NCBI GenBank assembly: GCA_030636885.1
Contig: DAOVVY010000059.1
Coordinates: 1-5,755 of the forward strand
Length of the DNA stretch: 5,755 nucleotides
Origin: Candidatus Nanohaloarchaea archaeon
Lineage (GTDB): Archaea > EX4484-52 > GLR71
Direction of reading: 5' to 3'
The number at the start of each line of letters is the position of its first letter. Position 1 is the first letter of the stretch. Under the pieces are notes generated by a model that saw only the letters and a list, made by a program, of their open reading frames with translations, was not told the origin of the DNA and searched no databases. Both the position numbers and the translations under genes were made by a program. This document shows, in pieces, positions 1-5,069 of the stretch.

Positions 1-444
1 AAAAAAATTGATGAATTTATAGTACCTGAACTTCTAAAGAGAAAAGAATATGATTCAAAACCAAATATATTTATTGATTTTGGTTTGGGGCATAGTGATA
101 TACATTTTTATCTAAAACATAAAAATATCAGAGATCGCGTTATTTATTTTAATTCTAAATTAAACATACATCCAGTAATTAGTAGTTATTTAAATAAAGT
201 TTGTGAAATAAGACCAAAATATAATAACGAATGTTCGTCTGAGGTATATCTTTCGGATAAAATAATCTCACAAGAATATGAACCCTGGTCTGATGAATGG
301 GAAAATATTGTTTTTGGTGATGAAACTATATCTGATTGTGATGCTGATAAAAAAGACGAGTTGTTAAATATTTTTTATAATACAGAAAGACCTAATGAAC
401 CCCAAACATCAAATGAGTGGGAACGGGTTATGTATGAAATTTAA
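1..444 (+). CDS. Unrecognised protein, 5' end cut by the window edge
   Basis: The frame is open from the first base to a TAA at 442-444, giving 147 residues of a C-terminal part; the true start lies outside the window. A TTG at 85-87 could in principle start a shorter protein, but the coding sequence reads through it and it sits inside a conserved-looking strand, so I treat the gene as truncated by the window. Residues 20-41 have the shape of a beta strand followed by a Gly-rich turn and a helix, KPNIFIDFGLGHSDI and then YLKHK. The rest is polar and rich in Asn, Tyr, Asp and Glu, with a very acidic stretch around residues 85-125, and no obvious membrane segment. The strand-G-x-G-H turn loosely recalls the GAGH-type turn of TraB/GumN-like proteins, but this is a weak resemblance and no function is assigned. 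It is separated from grpE by a control region and is probably not part of the chaperone operon. Confidence 0.7.
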   Translation, partial: KKIDEFIVPELLKRKEYDSKPNIFIDFGLGHSDIHFYLKHKNIRDRVIYFNSKLNIHPVISSYLNKVCEIRPKYNNECSSEVYLSDKIISQEYEPWSDEWENIVFGDETISDCDADKKDELLNIFYNTERPNEPQTSNEWERVMYEI

Positions 445-465
445 AATAATATGCCAATCAAAAAC

Positions 466-474
466 TATTTAAAG
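466..474 (+). promoter_or_regulatory. Archaeal TATA-like box for the grpE-dnaK-dnaJ operon
   Basis: TATTTAAAG contains the core TTTAAA at 468-473 and is preceded by an A-rich stretch (461-464) that could act as the TFB recognition element. Archaeal transcription usually starts about 25 bases downstream of the box centre, which would place the start near 495-500 and leave a leader of about 80 bases before grpE. The preceding gene ends at 444, so the box lies in true intergenic DNA. A second, weaker AT-rich candidate is TTTTTATTAA at 486-495. The call rests on motif and position only. Confidence 0.5.
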
Positions 475-494
475 ATTACTATCGGTTTTTATTA

Positions 495-504
495 AGTGTA
501 TACT
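495..504 (+). promoter_or_regulatory. Near-palindrome AGTGTATACT at the predicted grpE transcription start
   Basis: The 10-mer differs from the perfect palindrome AGTATATACT by one base and contains the exact palindrome GTATAC at 498-503. It sits 22-31 bases downstream of the TTTAAA core, at the predicted start of transcription, where archaeal repressors often bind. The perfect version of the same 10-mer occurs at 4703-4712, in another intergenic region of this window. In DNA this AT-rich a chance match is possible, so the operator role is inference. Confidence 0.3.
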
Positions 505-508
505 CACA

Positions 509-568
509 TGAACATAAAGGTCGCGCAAAATATGTTTCTTTGCGCCTTTAATGAAGTTTAGATGTTCA
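509..568 (+). promoter_or_regulatory. Interrupted hairpin in the grpE leader, possible RNA thermosensor or operator
   Basis: Three arms pair in register. TGAACAT (509-515) pairs with ATGTTCA (562-568), AAAGG (516-520) with CCTTT (545-549), and CGCAAA (524-529) with TTTGCG (539-544). They are separated by a 3-base bulge (521-523), an asymmetric bulge (550-561) and a 9-base loop (530-538). The structure ends 10 bases before the ATG at 579 and 16 before the ATG at 585. It is followed by coding sequence and has no T-run directly after it, so it does not look like a terminator. The position fits control of heat-shock operon expression, either as a leader RNA fold or, for the inner inverted repeat GCGCAAA-N9-TTTGCGC (523-545), as a protein-binding site. 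The base pairing is visible; the function is inferred. Confidence 0.45.
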
Positions 569-578
569 GATATGGTTG

Positions 579-1187
579 ATGTTTATGTTTGATAAAGAAA
601 AAAATTCTAAAAAAGATATTGGTACAGAGTCTAGTAAAGATGTCAAAGCCGATACTGGTATTAAGTCTGATACTGATGTCAAACCGAGTAAAGTTGACAA
701 ACATACTAAATCAGCTAAAGATGTCAAATATGATGAGATTGCTAAACATCACAAAGAACAATATCAACAGGCATTCAGTCAGTTACAGAGACTTCAGGCG
801 GATTTTGATAATTATCGGAAAAGAGTATCTAAAGAAAAGCTTGATATTAGTAATCATGCAAAAGGACAGATGATCATGCCAGTCTTAGAAGTCATTGATA
901 ATCTTGAGAGGGCTGTTAAATCTGCTGAAACTTGCGATGATGTTAACGCGCTTAAGAAAGGCGTAGAACTTACACTTAAACAGCTTAAAGATGCGCTTTT
1001 AAAAGAAGGACTTACTGAAATTGTCTCTCTTGGTGAAAAGTTTGATCCTGAAAAACATGAAGCGCTACTTACAACTGAATCAAAGGACCATGAGGATGAT
1101 ACGGTCTTTGAAGAGCTTCAGAAAGGATATATTTTTAAGGAAAAAGTTATAAGACCTACAAAAGTAAAAGTTGTAAAAAATAGTTGA
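579..1187 (+). CDS. grpE: GrpE, nucleotide exchange factor of DnaK
   Basis: GrpE is a cytosolic dimer that opens the DnaK nucleotide-binding cleft, releases ADP and lets ATP rebind, so that the client is released. From the ATG at 579 the protein has 202 residues, a normal length. Residues 1-50 are a Lys/Asp-rich, low-complexity tail with repeated D-V-K units. Residues 52-115 form the long dimerising helix (LQRLQADFDNYRKR at 69-82, then VLEVIDNLERA at 102-112). Residues 143-200 match the C-terminal beta domain that contacts DnaK, with FDPEKHEAL at 155-163 and the end motif Y-I-F-K-x-K-V-I-R-P-T-K-V-K-V. Start choice is uncertain: the ATGs at 579 and 585 are both in frame, TTG at 576 is also possible, and no strong Shine-Dalgarno site is seen. 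GGTTGAT at 574-580 could serve the ATG at 585. It is the first gene of the chaperone operon, 45 bases ahead of dnaK. Confidence 0.96.
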   Translation: MFMFDKEKNSKKDIGTESSKDVKADTGIKSDTDVKPSKVDKHTKSAKDVKYDEIAKHHKEQYQQAFSQLQRLQADFDNYRKRVSKEKLDISNHAKGQMIMPVLEVIDNLERAVKSAETCDDVNALKKGVELTLKQLKDALLKEGLTEIVSLGEKFDPEKHEALLTTESKDHEDDTVFEELQKGYIFKEKVIRPTKVKVVKNS

Positions 1188-1220
1188 GTATTTGAGAAAA
1201 ATTGAAAATTATATTAAAAA

Positions 1221-1225
1221 GGTGA
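1221..1225 (+). promoter_or_regulatory. Strong Shine-Dalgarno site for dnaK
   Basis: GGTGA at 1221-1225 lies 7 bases before the dnaK ATG and is complementary to the conserved 3' end of 16S rRNA. It is the clearest ribosome binding site in the window and fixes the dnaK start at 1233. The AT-rich stretch just upstream (ATTATATTAAAAA) resembles a TATA box, but any transcript from it would start near or inside the coding region, so I do not call a promoter. Confidence 0.8.
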
Positions 1226-1232
1226 ATAAGAT

Positions 1233-3188
1233 ATGGCAAAAACAATCGGAATTGATTTAGGTACTACAAATTCATGTATCGCTGTGATGGAAGGCGGAAA
1301 ATCCACAGTTATACCAAATGCTGAAGGTAACAGGACAACACCTTCAATTGTTGCATTTACAAAAGATAATGAACGTGTCGTTGGACAGATTGCAAAAAGA
1401 CAGGCAATAACTAATCCAGAACACACAATATTTTCCATAAAACGATTTATGGGCCGTAAATTGGATGATAAAGAGGTTGCAAAAGATAAAGAACTGGTAC
1501 CTTATAGATTGGGCAAATCCTCAAATGGTGATGTAACTGTCAGTGGAAAAGATTCAAAACAGATGACACCTCCTGAAATTTCAGCAATCATATTACAGAA
1601 ATTAAAAGCCGATGCTGAAGCATATCTTGGCGAGACTGTGGACAAAGCAGTAATCACTGTGCCTGCATACTTTAATGATTCACAGAGACAGGCTACAAAA
1701 GATGCTGGTAAAATTGCAGGTCTTGAAGTATTAAGAATAATCAATGAACCTACAGCTGCATCACTTGCTTACGGTATTGAAAAGAAGAAGAATGAAAAGG
1801 TTGCAATCTATGATTTAGGTGGCGGTACTTTTGACATTTCTATCCTTGAATTGGGTGATGGAATCTTTGAAGTGAAATCAACTAATGGTGATACTCACCT
1901 TGGTGGAGATGACTTTGATCAGGCAATCATCAATCATCTTATTGTTGAATTTAAGAAAGATCAAGGTATGGATCTTACAACTGATAAGAATGCACTTCAG
2001 AGACTTAAGGAAGCTGCTGAAAAAGCAAAGATTGAGCTTTCAAGTGCTACAACTACTGAAGTGAACATACCATACATCACATCAGATAGTGCTGGACCAA
2101 AACATCTTGTTTTGACTCTTACAAGAGCTCAGCTTGAGAAAATTACTGGGGATCTTGTTGAGAGTACAGTAGGACCATGTAAAGCTGCACTTAAAGATGC
2201 TCATCTTAAGACATCTGACATTGATGAAGTCATACTTGTCGGTGGACAGACTAGGATGCCTTTAGTTGTCGATACTGTCAAGAAGCTTTTCGGTAAAGAA
2301 CCTCACAAGGGCGTAAACCCTGATGAAGTTGTTGCTATGGGTGCTGCAATCCAGGCGGGTGTACTTGGCGGTGAAGTTAAAGATGTACTTCTTTTAGATG
2401 TTACACCATTATCACTTGGTATTGAAACTTTAGGTAGTGTATTTACAAAGCTTATTGAAAAGAATACTACTATCCCTACTAAAAAATCACAGGTATTTTC
2501 AACTGCGGCGGACAGTCAGACTGCTGTAACTATAAATGTGCTTCAAGGTGAACGTGCAATGGCGGCTGATAATCATCCTCTGGGACGATTTGATCTTGTT
2601 GGTATTCCACCTGCACCAAGAGGTATCCCACAAATTGAAGTTGCTTTTGATATCGATGCAAACGGTATCATCCATGTATCTGCAAAAGATATGGGTACTG
2701 GTCAAGAGCAAAAGATATCAATCAAGTCATCATCCGGTCTTTCTGAAGCCGATGTCGAGAAGATGGTAAAAGATGCTGAAGCTCATGCAGATGAAGACAA
2801 AAAAGTCAAGGAAGCTATTGATACTCGAAATGAGGCTGATTCCATCATAAATGCATCTGAGAAAGCAATGAAAGATGCTGGCGATAAGGTTGACAAGGCT
2901 ATAAAGACTAAGATTGAAGCTGCTATCAAAGAAGTCAAGGATATCCTTGCTGATGAAACTGCTGAGACTGCTGCAATCAAGGAAAAGACTGAAGCTCTGA
3001 ATGCTGTTGTCTATGAACTTACAACCAAGATGTATGAGGCTGCACAAGCTGAAGCTGAAAATGCAGACGATGGTGACAAGAAAAAAGATGATGAAACTGT
3101 TGTTGATGCTGAGTACAAGGTTGAGGACGAGAAAAAGGATAAAGCTGATAAAACGGCTAAAAAAGATACAAAAGCTGAGAAGAAGTAA
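1233..3188 (+). CDS. dnaK: DnaK, Hsp70 chaperone with Gram-negative-type insertion
   Basis: This is the ATP-driven central chaperone of the cluster, 651 residues. The ATPase domain (about 1-380) shows the phosphate loop GIDLGTTNS (6-14), Lys70 in the position of the catalytic lysine, VITVPAYFNDSQRQAT (140-155), INEPTAASLAYG (170-181) and DLGGGTFD (194-201) with the autophosphorylation Thr199. The adenosine-site motif ILVGGQTRMP is also present. The linker DVLLLDVTPLSLG leads into the substrate-binding domain, followed by the helical lid and a disordered Lys/Asp/Glu-rich tail of about 45 residues. The tail contains VVDAEYKVED, like the VVDAEF tails of bacterial DnaK, and has no eukaryotic EEVD end. 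Residues 77-105 form the N-lobe insertion typical of Gram-negative-type Hsp70s. All key residues are intact. The gene follows grpE and runs 2 bases short of dnaJ, so translation of the two is probably coupled. Confidence 0.99.
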   Translation: MAKTIGIDLGTTNSCIAVMEGGKSTVIPNAEGNRTTPSIVAFTKDNERVVGQIAKRQAITNPEHTIFSIKRFMGRKLDDKEVAKDKELVPYRLGKSSNGDVTVSGKDSKQMTPPEISAIILQKLKADAEAYLGETVDKAVITVPAYFNDSQRQATKDAGKIAGLEVLRIINEPTAASLAYGIEKKKNEKVAIYDLGGGTFDISILELGDGIFEVKSTNGDTHLGGDDFDQAIINHLIVEFKKDQGMDLTTDKNALQRLKEAAEKAKIELSSATTTEVNIPYITSDSAGPKHLVLTLTRAQLEKITGDLVESTVGPCKAALKDAHLKTSDIDEVILVGGQTRMPLVVDTVKKLFGKEPHKGVNPDEVVAMGAAIQAGVLGGEVKDVLLLDVTPLSLGIETLGSVFTKLIEKNTTIPTKKSQVFSTAADSQTAVTINVLQGERAMAADNHPLGRFDLVGIPPAPRGIPQIEVAFDIDANGIIHVSAKDMGTGQEQKISIKSSSGLSEADVEKMVKDAEAHADEDKKVKEAIDTRNEADSIINASEKAMKDAGDKVDKAIKTKIEAAIKEVKDILADETAETAAIKEKTEALNAVVYELTTKMYEAAQAEAENADDGDKKKDDETVVDAEYKVEDEKKDKADKTAKKDTKAEKK

Positions 3189-3190
3189 GC

Positions 3191-4330
3191 ATGGCTAAAA
3201 AAGATCATTATGAGACACTCGGTGTCTCAAAAGATGCATCTCCTGACGAGATCAAGAAAGCATTCAGAACTCTTGCACGAAAGTATCATCCTGATGTGAA
3301 TCAGGGTGATTCTGGTGCTGAGGCCAAGTTTAAAGAGATAAATGGTGCTTTTGAAGTTTTGGGCAATCCGCAAAAGAAGGCACAGTATGACCAGTTTGGT
3401 TCGGCCGCATTTGATGGTCGTGGTGGTGCTAGTGGATTCGGAGGAGGAGGTCAAGGTTCTTCTTTTGAAGATATCTTTTCTGGTTTCGGGGACATCTTTG
3501 ATGTCTTTTCAGGCGGACAGAGGAATCGACGTAGAAATGGTCCTCAGGCAGGTGCTGATCTTAAATATGATCTTGACATAACACTTGAAGATTCTTTTAA
3601 GGGTCTTGTGACAAAAATTGAGGTTCCAAGGCTTGAGACCTGTAAGACCTGTGATGGCAGTGGGGCAAAACCGGGTACCAGTTCTGAGACTTGCAGTAAA
3701 TGTAACGGTACGGGCGAGGTAAAGCAGGTACGACGTTCTTTTATGGGTCAGGTTGTAACTATCGGAGTCTGTGATGCTTGTGGTGGTCGCGGTAAAGTTA
3801 TTGATACTCCATGTCCTGACTGTTCGGGTCAAGGTATGACTCGAAACAAGAGGATTATCGAAGTTCAGGTACCCAAAGGTATTGATTCAGGACATCATCT
3901 TCGGGTTGAAGGTGAGGGTGATGCAGGGGTCAAAGGCGGGCCTAGTGGCGATCTTTATCTTATAATACATATCAAACCCCACACAATATTTGAAAGGCAT
4001 GGTAATGATCTTTTCTGCAAGACTTCTATCAGTTTCGCGCAGGCCGCTTTGGGCGACAAGATCGAGATCCCTACAATCAGCGGTAAAAAAGCTAAACTTA
4101 AGATACCTGCAGGGACACAGAGCCATACTGTGTTCAGGCTGAAGGGCGAAGGTATGCCTGATGTCCATGGTCGCGGGTCAGGAAATCAGATGATAAAGGT
4201 TGTTGTCAGGACACCTGATAAATTGGATAATGCACAGAAGAAGGCTATAAGGGACCTTGCTGATGCATCTGATGAGACCATTCATGAGACTGAGACGGGG
4301 TTCTTTGAGAAGATGAAAGAGTTCTGGTAA
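3191..4330 (+). CDS. dnaJ: DnaJ, type I Hsp40 co-chaperone
   Basis: DnaJ binds unfolded clients, passes them to DnaK and triggers DnaK ATP hydrolysis. The protein has 379 residues, the usual length for a type I (class A) Hsp40. The J domain (about 5-70) carries HPD at 33-35. A Gly/Phe-rich linker covers about 76-109 and includes FEDIFSGFGDIFDVF. The cysteine-rich domain has four complete CxxCxGxG repeats starting at Cys151, Cys168, Cys194 and Cys208, enough for two zinc ions. Two C-terminal client-binding beta domains follow (about 222-345), and the protein ends in a short helix, FFEKMKEFW. The ATG comes 2 bases after the dnaK stop with only a weak purine-rich site (GAGAAGAAG) overlapping the dnaK end, which suggests translational coupling. 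This gene is visibly richer in G and C than the genes at either edge of the window. Confidence 0.99.
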   Translation: MAKKDHYETLGVSKDASPDEIKKAFRTLARKYHPDVNQGDSGAEAKFKEINGAFEVLGNPQKKAQYDQFGSAAFDGRGGASGFGGGGQGSSFEDIFSGFGDIFDVFSGGQRNRRRNGPQAGADLKYDLDITLEDSFKGLVTKIEVPRLETCKTCDGSGAKPGTSSETCSKCNGTGEVKQVRRSFMGQVVTIGVCDACGGRGKVIDTPCPDCSGQGMTRNKRIIEVQVPKGIDSGHHLRVEGEGDAGVKGGPSGDLYLIIHIKPHTIFERHGNDLFCKTSISFAQAALGDKIEIPTISGKKAKLKIPAGTQSHTVFRLKGEGMPDVHGRGSGNQMIKVVVRTPDKLDNAQKKAIRDLADASDETIHETETGFFEKMKEFW

Positions 4331-4340
4331 AATTCGGGTT

Positions 4341-4349
4341 TTTATAAAT
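4341..4349 (+). promoter_or_regulatory. TATA-like box for the 108-residue protein gene
   Basis: TTTATAAAT at 4341-4349 fits the archaeal TATA pattern. Its centre is about 26 bases before the ATG at 4371, so transcription would begin at or within a few bases of the start codon and yield a leaderless mRNA. No Shine-Dalgarno site is visible upstream of this ATG, which agrees with that reading. The call rests on motif and spacing. Confidence 0.45.
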
Positions 4350-4350
4350 T

Positions 4351-4359
4351 TTCTTTTTT
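4351..4359 (+). terminator. Oligo-T stretch after dnaJ, likely operon terminator
   Basis: TTCTTTTTT lies 21 bases after the dnaJ stop. Archaeal RNA polymerase commonly terminates at runs of T in the non-template strand without a hairpin, and none is seen here. The stretch overlaps the promoter region of the next gene, so the two signals share the 40-base spacer 4331-4370. Confidence 0.4.
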
Positions 4360-4370
4360 AATATGTTGTT

Positions 4371-4697
4371 ATGTCTGATAATAATGCAGATTATCTTAAT
4401 GATGATTCTTTTGGAGATGAGGCGCTAATTGCGAATTATTTGCTCAAAAAAGACAAATATGATGATTTGAAAAGACTTGGTCTATTTAAATATGAATTAA
4501 AGAAATGGTTGCCAGTTTATTCTTTCTATGATGAACTGCAAAAATTAAGAGTGGATTCTGACTTTAAGGATATGGATGTCGACGAACAAGATGAGATATT
4601 TGTTAATTTGATACATGATGGATTAAAAAAAGATTTACCGAAACTTGTTGCCCTAAGTTGTGGGGTATATCTAGTTTATGATTTATTATTCTTATGA
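4371..4697 (+). CDS. Small acidic protein of unknown function with hydrophobic C-terminus
   Basis: The frame encodes 108 residues from an ATG that follows a TATA-like box at leaderless spacing. I do not recognise the family. Residues 1-20 are acidic and probably disordered. Residues 21-85 look mainly helical and charged, with DDLKRLGLFKYELKKW at 31-46 and an acidic patch at 62-76 (DSDFKDMDVDEQDE). The last 19 residues (90-108) are mostly hydrophobic, PKLVALSCGVYLVYDLLFL, interrupted by Lys91 and Asp104. This could be a tail anchor or a buried helix. There are no CxxC or catalytic motifs. Coding potential is supported by the absence of stops over 327 bases in AT-rich DNA, ordinary codon use and the promoter-like spacing, but there is no homology evidence. 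It lies just after the chaperone operon, probably as its own transcript. Confidence 0.65.
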   Translation: MSDNNADYLNDDSFGDEALIANYLLKKDKYDDLKRLGLFKYELKKWLPVYSFYDELQKLRVDSDFKDMDVDEQDEIFVNLIHDGLKKDLPKLVALSCGVYLVYDLLFL

Positions 4698-4702
4698 AAA
4701 AA

Positions 4703-4712
4703 AGTATATACT
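4703..4712 (+). promoter_or_regulatory. Perfect palindrome AGTATATACT upstream of the CxxC protein gene
   Basis: This exact 10-base palindrome lies 5 bases after the stop of the 108-residue protein gene and about 10 bases upstream of the next TATA-like box. It matches the near-palindrome at 495-504 in the grpE control region at nine of ten bases. It could be a site for a dimeric regulator. It is also composed mainly of A and T, so chance remains a fair explanation. Confidence 0.25.
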
Positions 4713-4722
4713 CTATCAGCTA

Positions 4723-4733
4723 AATATATATAA
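4723..4733 (+). promoter_or_regulatory. TATA-like box for the two-gene downstream unit
   Basis: AATATATATAA is the best TATA candidate in the 108-base spacer between the small-protein gene and the CxxC protein gene. It predicts transcription starting near 4752-4758 and a leader of about 50 bases, in agreement with a Shine-Dalgarno-like AAAGGTAA at 4793-4800 ahead of the ATG at 4806. The whole spacer is so AT-rich that other positions cannot be ruled out. Confidence 0.35.
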
Positions 4734-4764
4734 AGCTATCTCACCATATTAATTGTATTATTTA

Positions 4765-4771
4765 TTTTTTT
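4765..4771 (+). terminator. Run of seven T, possible terminator of the 108-residue protein gene
   Basis: Seven consecutive T at 4765-4771, preceded by TTTA and followed by a further T4 run at 4777-4780, resemble an archaeal oligo-T terminator. No hairpin precedes it. Its position downstream of the candidate TATA box at 4723-4733 is awkward, because it would then lie in the leader of the following gene, so either signal may be misassigned. Confidence 0.3.
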
Positions 4772-4805
4772 GTGTATTTTCTAGAATATAAAAAAGGTAA
4801 CGAAT

Positions 4806-5045
4806 ATGGAAATTAAAGTTGATGAGAGAGTCAAAGACATTATTGCTCGAGAGGGTAAAGATTTTCGTGTATGCACAACCTGCGGCGGAGCAGTAATACT
4901 TCCCGTAGAGGCTAAAATCCCTAAAGATTCAGACCATAGGATATCTATCGGGGATCAGACATTATTTATTTCAATTGTCCAAGCACAACATATTGAAGAA
5001 GTTACTGAAGACATGTTTTATAGATCTATCTGCTCTAATTTCTAA
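4806..5045 (+). CDS. 79-residue CxxC protein, conserved-looking, function unknown
   Basis: The small protein starts at ATG 4806, with AAAGGTAA (4793-4800) as a plausible ribosome binding site. Residues 1-19 form a charged helix (VDERVKDIIAREGKD). They are followed by FRVCTTCGGAVILP (20-33), with Cys23 and Cys26 in a CxxCGG turn. A polar loop and a strand region follow (HRISIGDQTLFISIVQAQHIEEVTEDMFY, about 44-72). Cys76 lies near the end. The compact size, one CxxC and no membrane segment fit a small metal-binding or redox protein, but a single CxxC pair does not complete a zinc site, so dimerisation, Cys76 or a partner protein may be needed. It looks like a conserved archaeal hypothetical protein; that is an impression, not a search result. 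The coiled-coil gene starts 24 bases downstream and is probably in the same transcript. Confidence 0.8.
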   Translation: MEIKVDERVKDIIAREGKDFRVCTTCGGAVILPVEAKIPKDSDHRISIGDQTLFISIVQAQHIEEVTEDMFYRSICSNF

Positions 5046-5069
5046 TATAGCTGGTTCCGGACGATAATA

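Noticed and set aside
85..444. TTG at 85 as the start of a complete 119-residue protein
   Set aside because: The same frame is open all the way back to base 1, and the residues before the TTG continue a plausible beta strand, so the gene is better read as cut by the window edge.
523..545. CIRCE heat-shock operator (inverted repeat with 9-base spacer)
   Set aside because: The spacer length of 9 matches, but the arms GCGCAAA/TTTGCGC do not resemble TTAGCACTC/GAGTGCTAA, and the context looks archaeal.
589..873. 94-residue frame overlapping grpE
   Set aside because: It is an alternative frame inside a clear GrpE coding sequence and gives a low-complexity Lys/Ile/Leu protein with no motif.
2730..3047. 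105-residue antisense frame within dnaK
   Set aside because: Its Ser/Leu/Phe-rich product is the usual shadow of a charged Lys/Glu/Ala helix region on the other strand; no ribosome binding site or motif is seen.
3066..3188. Eukaryotic-type EEVD tail on DnaK
   Set aside because: The charged tail ends in KKDTKAEKK; the nearest match is a bacterial-like VVDAEYKVED segment, not a terminal EEVD.
3509..3832. 107-residue antisense frame within dnaJ
   Set aside because: It lies fully within the zinc-domain part of dnaJ on the other strand and has a Thr-rich composition without recognisable motifs.
4698..4805. Possible small RNA or short gene in the AT-rich spacer
   Set aside because: No stable hairpin with GC pairs and no start codon with a ribosome binding site were seen; the stretch is explained by promoter-like and oligo-T signals.
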